64,000 nt of DNA from an uncultured Collinsella sp. (GCA_934643145.1 CAKUBM010000002.1:1-64000); one strand, 5' to 3'; positions 6,263 to 18,139 are shown, counted from the first letter of the stretch. The notes: a model not told the origin generated them from the sequence alone. Translations and numbers: made by a program.

Positions 6263-9037
6263 CTAATGACCAAACTTGATCTTGATCGCGCGCTTCAGCG
6301 CGTACTTGCCCAGGCTGGGGAGCTTTTGCTCGTATTTGACCATGGTGGAGCACTCGGGGCGATCACGATCCAGATGAATGGCGTCAAAGGCGCACTTGGT
6401 GGTGCACAGGCCGCAGCCGATGCACTTGTTGGGGTCGACGATCGAGGCGCCGCAACCCAGGCAGCGGGCGGTCTCGGTGCGCACTTGCTCCTCGGTAAAG
6501 GTCTCGACATACTCGCTAAACGGCGCGGCCTTCTCGCGCTCGCGGTCGACGCGCGCCACCTCACGGCTCGCGTTGTCGTAGCTCTCGATCACGGCATCGT
6601 CGCGGTCGAGCGCCGTGTAGTGGCGCTGATTGCGGCCGATGGTGAGCGTGGAGCCCGGCTGCACAAAGCGATGGATGGACACCGCGGCCTCGTGACCAGC
6701 GGCGATGGCGTCGATGGCAAAGCTGGGGCCGGTGTAGACGTCGCCGCCCACAAAGATGTCGGGCTCGGCGGTCTGATAGGTCTGGGGATCGGCAAGGGCA
6801 CCCTGGCCACGGCCGAGTTCCACCTTGGAGCCGGCCAGCAGGTCGCCCCACACAATGGACTGACCGATCGACATGACCACACGGTCGGCATCCACGCGGC
6901 GCAGGTCGTTCTCGTCGTACTCAGGCGCAAAACGGCCCTCATCGTCCATGACGCGCGTGCAGCGCTTAAAGGTGATGCCGCACACGCGACCGGCCTCGTC
7001 CAGATGGACCTCCTTGGGGCCCCAGCCGCAGCTGATGTGCGCGCCGTCCTCGATGGCCTCGCGACGCTCCTCCTCGCTGGCGGGCATTTCCGCCTCGCTC
7101 TCCAGGCAGAACATCTCAACATGCTCGGAGCCCAGACGGCAGGCGTTGCGGGCCACGTCGATGGCAACGTTGCCGCCACCCACCACGATGGTGCGACCGG
7201 GCAGCGCGTCGACATGGCCGCTGTTGACCTCACGCAAGAAGTCGACGGCGACGGTCACGTCCTCGGCATCCTCGCCCGGAATGCCGGCAAGGCGGCCACC
7301 TTGGCAGCCAATGGCCACGTAGAAGGCCTTAAAGCCCTGCGCGCGCAGCTCGTCGAGCGTCACATCGCGACCGACTTCCACGCCGTAGCGGAACTCGGCG
7401 CCCATCAGGCGGATGACCTCGACCTCGGCCTCGATAACATCCTTCTGCAGCTTAAAGCTGGGAATACCGTAGGTGAGCATGCCGCCCGGACGCTCGTTTT
7501 TCTCGAACACGACGGGCTTGTAGCCCTTCTCGGCCAGGTAGAAAGCGCAGGACAGGCCGGCCGGGCCGGCACCGATGATGGCGATCTTCTGATCGAAGCC
7601 GCCGGCGCGCGTCGGGGTCACCACAGGCGGGACATAACGGGTCGCGGCGTCCAGATCGCGCTGGGCAATGAACTTCTTGACCTCATCGATAGCCACGGCG
7701 GCGTCCACGCGACCGCGGGTGCAGGCGTCCTCACAGCGGCGGTTGCACACGCGACCGCAGATAGCGGGCAGCGGATTCTCGCGCTTGATGAGCGCCAGGG
7801 CCTCGTCATAGCGACCCTGAGCCGCGAGCTTCAAATAGCCCTGAACGGCGACATGCGCAGGGCAGGCCGTCTTGCAAGGCGCGGTGCCGGACTCATGCGT
7901 CTCGATACGGTTGTCGTTGCGGTAGTTGGGCGACCACTTGGTATGGTCCCACTTGGTGGCATCGGGCAGCTCCTGGCGCGGATACTCGGGCACACGCCCG
8001 CCGGCCTTTTTGCTGCAGAGCTTCTGGCCCAGCTTGGCGGCACCGGCCGGGCATACCTCAACGCAGCGACCGCAGGCCACGCACTTGTCCTTCTCGACCT
8101 TGGCGACGTAGGCCGAGCGCGACAGGTTGGGCGTGTTGAACAGCTGCGAGGTGCGCAGGGCGTAGCACACGTTGACGTTGCAGTTGCAGATGGCGAAGAT
8201 CTTGTTCTCGCCGTCGATGTTGGTGATCTGGTGCACAAAGCCGTTGTCCTCGGCCTGGCGCAGGATGTCGTAGACCTCGTCGCGTGTCACGTAATGACCG
8301 CGGTCGGTCTCAACCACGTAATCGGCCATATCGCCCACGGCAATGCACCAGTCGGCCGGGTCATCGGCGCAGCCCTCGCCCATCACACGACGGCTCGCGC
8401 GGCAGCTGCAGGTGCTGGCGGCATACTTGCCCTCGTATTTGTCGAGCCAATGCTCGATATGCTCAATGGGCACCGAGGTGCTCGCGGCGTCGATGGCTTT
8501 CTCGACCGGAATGACGTGCATGCCGATGCCGGCGCCTCCGGGCGGCACCATCGGCGTGGCCTTGGACAGCGGGCCCTTGGACGCCTGCTCAAAGAACTTG
8601 GCGTAGACCGGGTGCTCCTCGAGCTGGCTCACGCGCATGTTGAGGAACTCGGCAGAGCCCGGCACCAGCATGGGCAGCACCCACTGCTTGGCACGCTCGG
8701 GGTTTTCCCAGTTGTACTCGAGCAAGCCCGTGTAGCTCATGTCGTCGAGCATCTTCTCGATATCGGCCTCGGGCATGCCGGTGAGCTTGACCATCTCGGG
8801 CAGCGTGTAGGGACGGCGCATCTTCATCTTGCAAAGCACTTCGGCCTGCTCATCGGTTGCGGCCTCGGCAAACGACCAGTACTCGTAGCCCAGCAGCTCA
8901 TCGCGGTGAAGCAGACGGTTGGTGCAGTGCTCGCACAGCTTGACGATGGCCTCGCGCGGATGTTCCGGCAGCGGCGGCACGAACTCCGCGCCGATGTCGG
9001 GCTCGGTATAGCTAATTCCCGGTCCGTTGAGAATCAT
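6263..9037 (-). CDS. Multidomain Fe-S/FAD NAD(P)-dependent oxidoreductase (GltD-like)
   Basis: A 924-residue cytoplasmic redox enzyme. The N-terminal 200 residues include a helical winged-helix-like part. Next comes a cysteine cluster (CSCR near 207, DWC, then CNCNVNVC), a 4Fe-4S ferredoxin motif CVACGRCVEVCP near 320, a GltD/DPYD-type Fe-S domain (TACPAH near 388, CGRVCNRRCEDAC), an FAD site GAGPAGLSC near 487, an NAD(P) site VGGGNVAID near 620, and a C-terminal ferredoxin CIGCGLCTTKC near 870. The ATG at 9037 has GAAGGGA upstream; the open frame continues another 238 codons but overlaps the divergent TetR gene, so that extension is spurious. The electron acceptor is unknown. Confidence 0.85.
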   Translation of the reverse strand: MILNGPGISYTEPDIGAEFVPPLPEHPREAIVKLCEHCTNRLLHRDELLGYEYWSFAEAATDEQAEVLCKMKMRRPYTLPEMVKLTGMPEADIEKMLDDMSYTGLLEYNWENPERAKQWVLPMLVPGSAEFLNMRVSQLEEHPVYAKFFEQASKGPLSKATPMVPPGGAGIGMHVIPVEKAIDAASTSVPIEHIEHWLDKYEGKYAASTCSCRASRRVMGEGCADDPADWCIAVGDMADYVVETDRGHYVTRDEVYDILRQAEDNGFVHQITNIDGENKIFAICNCNVNVCYALRTSQLFNTPNLSRSAYVAKVEKDKCVACGRCVEVCPAGAAKLGQKLCSKKAGGRVPEYPRQELPDATKWDHTKWSPNYRNDNRIETHESGTAPCKTACPAHVAVQGYLKLAAQGRYDEALALIKRENPLPAICGRVCNRRCEDACTRGRVDAAVAIDEVKKFIAQRDLDAATRYVPPVVTPTRAGGFDQKIAIIGAGPAGLSCAFYLAEKGYKPVVFEKNERPGGMLTYGIPSFKLQKDVIEAEVEVIRLMGAEFRYGVEVGRDVTLDELRAQGFKAFYVAIGCQGGRLAGIPGEDAEDVTVAVDFLREVNSGHVDALPGRTIVVGGGNVAIDVARNACRLGSEHVEMFCLESEAEMPASEEERREAIEDGAHISCGWGPKEVHLDEAGRVCGITFKRCTRVMDDEGRFAPEYDENDLRRVDADRVVMSIGQSIVWGDLLAGSKVELGRGQGALADPQTYQTAEPDIFVGGDVYTGPSFAIDAIAAGHEAAVSIHRFVQPGSTLTIGRNQRHYTALDRDDAVIESYDNASREVARVDREREKAAPFSEYVETFTEEQVRTETARCLGCGASIVDPNKCIGCGLCTTKCAFDAIHLDRDRPECSTMVKYEQKLPSLGKYALKRAIKIKFGH

Positions 9038-9130
9038 GGTTGTCCCTTCTCTTGCCGCAGTCCAGCGAGACCGCAGCGCCCCTCTTTTTGCAGGTCGGGC
9101 ATGCCCCCCCATGCCGTTCACCCGCCATTG

Positions 9131-9168
9131 TTGACATTGTGTCAAAAATAGTATTGACGAACCGTCAA
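9131..9168. promoter_or_regulatory. Two matching palindromes between the oxidoreductase and TetR genes
   Basis: TTGACATTGTGTCAA (9131-9145) and TTGACGAACCGTCAA (9154-9168) both follow TTGAC-N5-GTCAA and are centred 23 bp apart in the divergent promoter region. They are the best candidates for operators of the neighbouring TetR protein. A direct GTTAGGC-type repeat follows near 9184-9200. Confidence 0.6.
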
Positions 9169-9226
9169 CAATATTCAAGACTGTTAGGCGAACGGTTAGG
9201 CAAAAGAGGATGAAAGGCGGCAAAAC

Positions 9227-9907
9227 ATGAGTAACAACACGGCAGATACCTCCGTGGTCGATGTCGTCTCCGCCGTCGATGCCGTCGCGACAACCGACAG
9301 CGCAGCAAAGCGCCTGTCGGGCGACGAGCGCCGCCGCGAAATCCTCGATGCCGTTCGCGCCGTAAGCTCCGAGCTGGGCGTGTCCCACCTTTCGGTATCG
9401 GCCGTAACCAAACGGGCCGGCTGCACGCGCTCGCTGTTCTACCACTATTTTGCCGATATGGACGCCGCCGTCACCGCCGTCATGGACGAGGCGATCGACG
9501 GCTTTATCTCCGAGCTCGAGCAGTGGAACGCCAGCCGCACCGTCGGCGATATCGAAGGCGCGCTCGACACCGTCGCCCCGCTCTTTAAGCGCCTGGTCGC
9601 CAGCGGCCACGAGCTGCCGCACACGCTGACCTCCAACAGCGGCGCGCTCTACGGCGGCTTTCTGCACAACGTAGTCCAGCGCGTGGCGCAATACATCTGC
9701 GACACCACCGTGGTGGATTTTGTCGCCCATCACGACCTGCGCATCGACCATGTCTACGAGACGTTCTACACCCTCATCATGGGACTTTTAATGTATATCC
9801 GCACGCATCCCGATGTGCCCGACGAGACGGTCAAGGAAATCATCGCCTCGACGCTCCACATCGAGGGCTACACCGCCAAGTATCCCGAGCGCAGGCCCGG
9901 GAACTGA
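9227..9907 (+). CDS. TetR/AcrR family transcriptional regulator
   Basis: A 226-residue one-component regulator. After a Ser/Ala/Val-rich leader of about 30 residues comes the TetR DNA-binding part (ERRREILDAVRAVSSELG... then a helix-turn-helix with RSLFYHYFADMDA), followed by an all-helical ligand domain. The start has AAAGG upstream. It is divergent from the Fe-S/FAD oxidoreductase gene and lies 63 bases before the DUF5692 gene on the same strand, so it probably controls both through the two TTGAC-N5-GTCAA palindromes. The inducer is unknown. Confidence 0.9.
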   Translation: MSNNTADTSVVDVVSAVDAVATTDSAAKRLSGDERRREILDAVRAVSSELGVSHLSVSAVTKRAGCTRSLFYHYFADMDAAVTAVMDEAIDGFISELEQWNASRTVGDIEGALDTVAPLFKRLVASGHELPHTLTSNSGALYGGFLHNVVQRVAQYICDTTVVDFVAHHDLRIDHVYETFYTLIMGLLMYIRTHPDVPDETVKEIIASTLHIEGYTAKYPERRPGN

Positions 9908-9970
9908 CGACATTTGGCCAAACTGCCCGCGATCGGAAGAGGGGCCGCGGGCGTGTGAAAGGAGAGCAGC

Positions 9971-10978
9971 ATGCTGTTCGATGTTTGGGGTAGCGATACC
10001 CTTATCCACTGGGCCGGCTGGGCCATGGTCTTTGTTGGCCTGATCGTGCTCAACGAGGTCGGCCGCCGCACCAAGCTCGGCGCGGCCATCATCTTTGGCG
10101 TGGCTCCGCTGGCCATGACCATCTACTGCGTCGCCATCGCCATCGGCGTTTCGCAGGGCGCCGAGTGGGCACTCACCAACCCCACCCATGTGTACCAGAA
10201 CAGCTGGTTCCACTACGCCAAGGTGTACGCGGCGCTGGCCGGTTGCTGGGGCTTCATTGCCATTAAGTACCAGTGGGGCAAGATCGGCAAGGCGCACTGG
10301 TTCCGCGCGTGGCCGTTTGTGATCGTCGCCATCAACATCATGATCGCCGTCGTGTCCGACTTCGAGAGCGCCTATCACTTCTTTGTCCTGGGCGAGTCCA
10401 CCTGGGTCACTTCCGAGGGTGCCACGCAGCTGGCCGGTTGGAACAACGTCTTTAACGGTATCGCCGGTATCATCAACATCTTCTGCATGACCGGCTGGTG
10501 GAGCGTCTACGCCTCCGAGGACCAAACCGACATGCTGTGGCCCGACATGACCTGGGTCTACATCATCGCCTACGACATCTGGAACTTCTGCTACACCTAC
10601 AACTGCCTGCCCACCCACTCCTGGTTCTGCGGCTTTGCGCTGCTGCTGGCGCCCACCGTCGCCGCCTTTATCTGGAACAAGGGCGGCTGGATCCAGAACC
10701 GCGCCTTTACGCTGGCCATTTGGTGCATGTTTGCCCAGGTGTTCCCCTACTTCCAGGAGGAGTCCATCTTTGTGACGCACTCCACGCTCGACCCCGCCGC
10801 CGCCACCGCGGTCTCCATCGCCGCGCTGGTCGCCAACATCGCCGCGATCATCTACATCGCCTACCGTGCTAAGAAGCTCGGCCGCAACCCCTACAAGCAG
10901 GATGTCTTTGAGGGCACCAGCGATTGGGAGAAGGCTACCGCCCGCCGCGCCAAGGTCGATTACGCTCACGCCGAGTAA
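9971..10978 (+). CDS. DUF5692 family polytopic membrane protein
   Basis: A 335-residue integral membrane protein with about nine or ten hydrophobic segments, rich in Trp and Tyr. It resembles the DUF5692 family, which has no assigned function (recognised from pattern, not searched). AAAGGAGAG lies ten bases before the ATG. It follows the TetR gene in the same direction and ends in a strong terminator, so the TetR-DUF5692 pair is one unit divergent from the oxidoreductase. A role as membrane partner or transporter for the oxidoreductase substrate is only an inference. Confidence 0.75.
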   Translation: MLFDVWGSDTLIHWAGWAMVFVGLIVLNEVGRRTKLGAAIIFGVAPLAMTIYCVAIAIGVSQGAEWALTNPTHVYQNSWFHYAKVYAALAGCWGFIAIKYQWGKIGKAHWFRAWPFVIVAINIMIAVVSDFESAYHFFVLGESTWVTSEGATQLAGWNNVFNGIAGIINIFCMTGWWSVYASEDQTDMLWPDMTWVYIIAYDIWNFCYTYNCLPTHSWFCGFALLLAPTVAAFIWNKGGWIQNRAFTLAIWCMFAQVFPYFQEESIFVTHSTLDPAAATAVSIAALVANIAAIIYIAYRAKKLGRNPYKQDVFEGTSDWEKATARRAKVDYAHAE

Positions 10979-11044
10979 CGTATTGGTCGTCGTCGGCACA
11001 TGGGCATAGCCCTGCTTGCTCGGATTTCGATTCAGGCCTTGCGC

Positions 11045-11085
11045 AGCCCCCGGAACGCGATTCGTTCGTGCTCCGGGGGCTTTTT
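11045..11085 (+). terminator. Terminator after the DUF5692 gene
   Basis: AGCCCCCGGA pairs with TCCGGGGGCT around a 17-base loop and is followed by a run of T. Confidence 0.9.
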
Positions 11086-11205
11086 GATGCCGCAATTTCG
11101 GGCCAGGTCACGCCCTCACGTTAAATTGAGTTTCAAATTGCGCGGCGGCTCTATATGGCACCGATTTTGGGTACAGTGTTGAGCCGATATTGCATTGGGG
11201 GATAT

Positions 11206-12696
11206 ATGAGCGATGAAATGTGCGGCCACGAGGATGCGGCCCAAGATGCAGAAGCGTGTGCCGAGGCCCTGGAAAGCCTTGACCGGATCGCGCTGGGCGA
11301 GATTGCGCTTGACGATGCGGAGGTCGGCGCGCAGGATGAGCCGGAAGCCGACGGCGAACAGGACGCCGACGGTGGCGCTGTGCTTGCCAAAGATGAGGCA
11401 GGGCACGAGGATTCCGAAAGCGAGGCCGACGACCAGCCCGAATCCGACACGAGCGAAGAAACCATCTTGCTCGACAGCGTGCCTGTCGACGACTCGCTCA
11501 CCCGCGAGCTCCCCGGCCTAGGTTCCACTCCTGTCGTGGACGAGACCATCGCCATGGGCGATATTCCTCTTCCGTCCGTTCCCTCGGCACATGAAGCCGA
11601 AGTCCGTCACCGCAAGATGTCGCCCAAGCGCCTCAACCTGATGGTGGCCGGCGTCGTTGCCGTCGCGCTTGTCGCCGGGGGCGCGGGCTATGCCGCCTGG
11701 AATGGATACCAGCAGGAACAGGCCGCCACTGTCGCCGCCAATGCGCACACGATGATGTCGGTGCAGATTGGCGTGCATGCCGCAGGCCTCGATTGCTCAA
11801 CCGGCTCCAAAATTCCCGTGCAGGTGAGCGGGCAGGATTCCGACGGTTCATCCGTAAGCGAAACGCTCTACGTTGACGAGCACGGTCGTGGCATGAAGCT
11901 GCTGCCCGGTGACTACACGCTCTCCATCGCCGCCTCCCCCATCGCGGCGGACGGCGCCATCTACACCGTCCCGGCCACCAAGGCGCAGGTCACCGTTAAG
12001 AGCGATGGACAGGATTTGAGTGCCCAGGCCACCTTTAAGCTTAAGGTGCCCTCGGCCGACACGGTAACCGACGACCAGATTGACGCCGCCGCCAAGTTCG
12101 CCGAGGAGGGCGGTGCGAGCTCCGCCGCGGCCGCCAAGACACTTCAGCAGGCCGCAATCACGCGCCGCGATGCCGCCGCCAATGCCGTGAGCGCGCAAAA
12201 GGCACAGGCGGCCCGTGATGCCGACGCTCGACACAAGGCGACGGATCTGTATCAGCTCGATATTCCGGTTGAGTGGTATGGCAAGGTCGCGACCTGGCAA
12301 AACGGAAGCACACTGTGCATTTATCTGGACGGCGACACCAACACGCCGCTCGTAACCCTTGTCGCCGTGCGCGATGGCGAGACTTTTACGCCCGATGACG
12401 GCGATACGGTTTTGGGCACGGTCAGTCTGGGCAACGGCTATACGGCCTATGCCAGCGGTCCCGTCTATCCGTATGTGGTTCCGCAGACCATCAACGGGCG
12501 CACGCAGAATCCCGTGTCGACCTACCCCATGGACACGGCCATTGAGCTTGTCGAACTCACGACCGGCAACCGCTACACCTACAGCCAGATCAAGAACGAC
12601 CTAGTCGGTAAAGACGGCAAGGCAGACGCCGCGACCAAACTCGAGACCGACTACCTCGCCCAAATCCTGCTACCAAGCATCAAGGCCCAGGACTAG
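11206..12696 (+). CDS. Single-pass membrane protein with a large extracellular domain
   Basis: 496 residues, function not recognised. The first 140 residues are very acidic (Asp/Glu/Ala). A membrane helix lies near residues 144-167, followed by an extracellular part. Residues about 182-300 match, residue for residue in many places, the extracellular domain of the zinc-ribbon protein at 28918-30063 (shared: IPVxVxGxDxxG, VDxxGxGxxLxPGxYxLxI, PIxADG, VTDxQIxAAxKxAExGG). An Ala-rich helix and a second globular part complete the protein. GGGGGA precedes the ATG at 11206; the frame is open 17 codons further up without a site. It is monocistronic. Confidence 0.8.
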   Translation: MSDEMCGHEDAAQDAEACAEALESLDRIALGEIALDDAEVGAQDEPEADGEQDADGGAVLAKDEAGHEDSESEADDQPESDTSEETILLDSVPVDDSLTRELPGLGSTPVVDETIAMGDIPLPSVPSAHEAEVRHRKMSPKRLNLMVAGVVAVALVAGGAGYAAWNGYQQEQAATVAANAHTMMSVQIGVHAAGLDCSTGSKIPVQVSGQDSDGSSVSETLYVDEHGRGMKLLPGDYTLSIAASPIAADGAIYTVPATKAQVTVKSDGQDLSAQATFKLKVPSADTVTDDQIDAAAKFAEEGGASSAAAAKTLQQAAITRRDAAANAVSAQKAQAARDADARHKATDLYQLDIPVEWYGKVATWQNGSTLCIYLDGDTNTPLVTLVAVRDGETFTPDDGDTVLGTVSLGNGYTAYASGPVYPYVVPQTINGRTQNPVSTYPMDTAIELVELTTGNRYTYSQIKNDLVGKDGKADAATKLETDYLAQILLPSIKAQD

Positions 12697-12746
12697 CTGC
12701 CCACTGTGGGGCCAAGAGGTCCTGGGCCCCACAGATCCATAGATGA

Positions 12747-14099
12747 TTAGGCAAGGAGCCACTTCCATGCGGGCACAGCGTGCACTACACCGTGTTCGCA
12801 TGGAATATCGGCCTGCTCATCCATGGTAACGATTGCCGACTCACCAAGATCGAACTGGGCCATCGAGACATCGAGGGCGGCTATTTCGCGTGCGCGCGTT
12901 TTCTCGCTTGCCATATCCGCGCTCACCTGAATCAGGCTATAAGCCTGCATAAGAAGTGCGTCCCCAGCCACAAAGTCCACCTCATGGCTTTTATTCTTCT
13001 CTTTAATCAGCAGGCGACAAACCGAACCGGTCCGCACCGCGGGAGTCCTTCTTCTTAGCGCATTGAACACCGCAGTCTCGAGCCTCTGGCCCTGGTCCAA
13101 TGCCGATGCGGGAGAGAACGCTCCAAACATCGCAGGATCGACAGCGTAGACTTTAGACGTAGACCGCATATTATTTGCAAGTGAACGCGTGAACTCTGGC
13201 ACAGAAAACATCAGATAGGCGTCCTCGTAGTACTCAAGTAGGGCACTGAGCGAATTACGACTGACGGGTATCTGCCTGCTCTTGAACTCGTTATACACTT
13301 TGTTCACTGACAGTTCTCGTCCCGAAGACGCCATGCACCGCGTCAGGAACAGCGAGGCCAAACGAGGGTTCTTGACGTCATAGCGCTCAACGATGTCCAT
13401 AGCGACCGTTCGCGACGCATATTCCTGCAGCAGCTGAATCGCGTCCGCAGGCGTCTGCTCAAGCGTCGCGATGAATCCACCCCGTTCAAGATATCCGGTC
13501 AGATGATGTCGAAGCAATGCTGCATCGCTCGGAGAAAAGGGCGCATCCTGCTCAGGAACGTTTCCCGTCTTATATCGAACATATTCCGAAAAACTCAACG
13601 GAAAAAGCTCTCGAACAAGAGAACGACCCCTGAACTCGCTCTTAAGTTCCGAGGACAGCATCTTAGAAGAAGATCCCGTCACATAGACGGTCGCTTTCTC
13701 CGTATCGACCACACGCCGCAGAAACGCGCCCCATTCAGGAATTTCCTGGATCTCGTCAAAGAAAATGTAAGCGCCCTCGGTTCGAGCAGCAGGATACAGC
13801 GCATAGAATGTATCGAGCACGTCCGCCAGTAGCGATGACTCATACGGACGCAAGCGCTCATCCTCAAAATTGAAGTAAAGCATTCGGTCAAGCTCGACGC
13901 CTTGGCCCTGAAGCCGCCGCATCTCCTGATACAGGCGATACGTCTTTCCACAACGGCGGGCCCCCACAATCACATTTACGATGTTGTCGCGCTTTGGCTT
14001 CTGCGGGTTTCCCAGATCAAGGTCTCGCTCAAAGACCTGCGGAACTCCCTGCTGCTCAAAGTCCTTTATTTTCTGGGCTACCAAGTCGTTGAATGCCAT
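12747..14099 (-). CDS. AAA family ATPase with C-terminal DUF4143 domain
   Basis: A 450-residue P-loop protein of the AAA_14/DUF4143 group. Walker A is GARRCGKT near residues 46-53, Walker B is IFFDEIQ near 112-118, and VTGSSS is the sensor-like motif. The C-terminal half carries DUF4143, including the KNKSHEVDFV nuclease-like strand. These ATPases are common orphan accessory genes of unknown role. The base composition is visibly more AT-rich than its neighbours, which suggests transfer. The promoter region is a 60-bp near-perfect palindrome, and a short GGAG lies just before the ATG. Confidence 0.88.
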   Translation of the reverse strand: MAFNDLVAQKIKDFEQQGVPQVFERDLDLGNPQKPKRDNIVNVIVGARRCGKTYRLYQEMRRLQGQGVELDRMLYFNFEDERLRPYESSLLADVLDTFYALYPAARTEGAYIFFDEIQEIPEWGAFLRRVVDTEKATVYVTGSSSKMLSSELKSEFRGRSLVRELFPLSFSEYVRYKTGNVPEQDAPFSPSDAALLRHHLTGYLERGGFIATLEQTPADAIQLLQEYASRTVAMDIVERYDVKNPRLASLFLTRCMASSGRELSVNKVYNEFKSRQIPVSRNSLSALLEYYEDAYLMFSVPEFTRSLANNMRSTSKVYAVDPAMFGAFSPASALDQGQRLETAVFNALRRRTPAVRTGSVCRLLIKEKNKSHEVDFVAGDALLMQAYSLIQVSADMASEKTRAREIAALDVSMAQFDLGESAIVTMDEQADIPCEHGVVHAVPAWKWLLA

Positions 14100-14107
14100 G
14101 ATTCTCC

Positions 14108-14167
14108 AATCTTGCTCTCTAGCTAATCAAGATTATACCGTTTCTTGATTAGATAGAGAGCAAGATT
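14108..14167. promoter_or_regulatory. 60-bp palindrome spanning the promoter and leader of the AAA ATPase gene
   Basis: Two 25-base arms (14108-14132 and 14143-14167) match at 24 of 25 positions around a 10-base spacer. A TATAAT on the minus strand (14132-14137) lies at the centre, so the arms would flank or overlap RNA polymerase. The downstream arm ends nine bases before the ATG and would be part of the mRNA leader. Confidence 0.6.
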
Positions 14168-14296
14168 TCGTTGAACTTGATTAATGCTTAAGCAAGTTTT
14201 CTATTAACGTCCCGAAGGATGTCGAGCGGTTGAGGGGCAAACACGAACGCCTCTAACCGACAGAAACGCGCGGTTCCGTCAGTCAGAGGGCGCTTC

Positions 14297-14491
14297 CTAG
14301 CGCCACGGGTCGGCTTCGAACATTGGCTCGCGCTCGGGGCGGCGGTCGCTGTAGGGATCGTAGCCGTCGTCGTCCTCGTTCTCGGCACGGATGTAGGGGT
14401 CGCGCGGCTTTGGTGCCGGCTTAGGCGCAGGCTTGGGTGCGGCGGGCGCGGCATCGGTCGCCGGCGTGTTCGTCTTGCTCTCGTCTTTCAT
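14297..14491 (-). CDS. Small proline-rich acidic protein
   Basis: 64 residues starting MKDESKTNTP, with a Pro/Ala/Lys segment (repeated PKPA) followed by an acidic, Arg-containing tail ending EADPWR. It is probably intrinsically disordered. The second of two ATGs is chosen because AAGGAG lies eight bases before it and only two before the first. No family recognised. It lies downstream of clpB, behind the clpB terminator, so it is probably transcribed on its own. Confidence 0.6.
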   Translation of the reverse strand: MKDESKTNTPATDAAPAAPKPAPKPAPKPRDPYIRAENEDDDGYDPYSDRRPEREPMFEADPWR

Positions 14492-14544
14492 CTGCATATC
14501 TCCTTGCCATGTACTCACGTTCAACATCATCGATTGTCGCACGA

Positions 14545-14580
14545 AAAGGGCGGCGGACCCAATTGGATCCGCCGCCCTTG
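14545..14580 (-). terminator. Terminator after clpB
   Basis: On the minus strand AAGGGCGGCGGA pairs with TCCGCCGCCCTT and is followed by TTCG; about 40 bases beyond the clpB stop. Confidence 0.85.
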
Positions 14581-14621
14581 GCGTTTTGCGATGAAGGCGG
14601 TTTTAAGGCCTGCCCCAGAAT

Positions 14622-17249
<2,628 letters not shown>

Positions 17250-17338
17250 GGAATCACCTCTCTTGGGGCGGCCGCCCTACGGGGCGGCTTCACGTTGTTC
17301 GAGAAGTATTGTTGCCAGCTTTGCGCGTTCTTATACAC

Positions 17339-17365
17339 AAATCTAAGTCTCTATATATAAGATTT
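17339..17365. promoter_or_regulatory. Heat-shock operator/promoter element of clpB
   Basis: AAATCTAAGTC, ten variable bases rich in TA, then AGATTT. The same 27-bp arrangement with the same spacing lies at 26124-26150 before dnaK. The presence of hspR in the dnaK operon makes it a candidate HspR site, although it is not the canonical CTTGAGT-N7-ACTCAAG. Confidence 0.6.
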
Positions 17366-17427
17366 TCTGAGTGATTGAAGGATAGGGAGCAGGTGCGCTC
17401 ACCCGCTACGGCCTCGTCCCCTTACTA

Positions 17428-17643
17428 TCTCAATCTGTAACATCTAGCGGCTGTTTATGGCTCTAGATGTTACAGATCGAGATGAAATGACCAGCGGCAC
17501 CCGTTTATCTAAATCTGTAACATCTAGTCAGCAAATAGAGCTCTATCTGTTACAAATCGAGACGAACAGAAAACACCCGGATCAAAAATCTAAATCTGTA
17601 ACACCAGGCCCACTTTTAGCGGCCAAGATGTTACAGATTAAGA
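17428..17643. repeat. Array of three palindromes, TCTGTAACATCTAG family
   Basis: Units at 17428-17482, 17508-17562 and 17589-17643. Each has a left arm like TCTCAATCTGTAACATCTAG and a right arm like CTAGATGTTACAGATCGAGA, about 15 bases apart (19 of 20 bases pair in unit 1). The arms are conserved and the loops and 25-base separators vary. A fourth copy lies at 18840-18894. The rest of the clpB upstream region (17250-18139) holds no convincing gene. Confidence 0.8.
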
Positions 17644-17652
17644 CGAATCGAG

Positions 17653-17685
17653 CCGCCACAAAGGTGCCTGTCCCCTTTGTGGCGG
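17653..17685. repeat. GGGACAGG-core hairpin, GCCGCCACAAAGG stem, copy 1
   Basis: A 12-bp perfect stem CCGCCACAAAGG/CCTTTGTGGCGG around TGCCTGTCC. It directly follows the third TCTGTAACATCTAG unit. Copies with the same stem lie at 18904-18936 and, with CCACCACAAAGG, at 60937-60978. Confidence 0.8.
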
Positions 17686-17975
17686 TCCAGAGAAGAATCA
17701 GCCCCGATTAAAAGAGGAGGCATCAAGCCCAGTCTACGTTTGGCGATCCAAAAACCCAACGAGAACGCAGCGATGGAATCGAGAACCGACAATAGCCCGT
17801 TCGCGCAGATACAGATGGAGATTCAAGACAAGGGTGCCGGCTTAAACGGCTTGGTTATCGTACGCCACAACGTTCTCGTCATCGTCCCTGTCGTTTTTAT
17901 AGTGCTTATAGTGAAAATAGCGAGTTTAGTGAGAATAGTATTGCGCAAAACTCGTGAACTCAATTTTTGACCTCT

Positions 17976-18061
17976 CGCCCAGAATGAGAGGGAGGCAAAT
18001 ATTCCTATTAGAGGTCAAATCGGAGCCTAATAGGGCCTTTTAGCCCCTCTCATTCCGGGCG
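17976..18061. repeat. Single-copy intergenic palindrome (CGCCCAGAATGAGAGGG)
   Basis: CGCCCAGAATGAGAGGG (17976-17992) pairs with the arm at 18045-18061 at 16 of 17 positions; an inner CTATTAG/CTAATAG pair is nested inside. No second copy seen in the window. Confidence 0.6.
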
Positions 18062-18139
18062 GTCGCTTTCTTTTGAATATTGTCGTAAGCTTGTATCATT
18101 TATCTTAATGATTGCATATTGCATGAGAGGTGCCCCACC

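Noticed and set aside
6095..9151. A 1018-codon open frame on the plus strand
   Set aside because: It is antisense to the Fe-S/FAD oxidoreductase, has no recognisable motif, and arises from the GC-rich third positions of that gene.
9038..9751. The 238-codon upstream extension of the oxidoreductase frame
   Set aside because: It overlaps the divergent TetR gene antisense and lacks a start with a ribosome binding site; the ATG at 9037 has one.
17428..17643. A possible CRISPR array
   Set aside because: Only three units, each itself a palindrome of about 55 bases, spacers of differing nature and no cas genes; the fourth copy is isolated.
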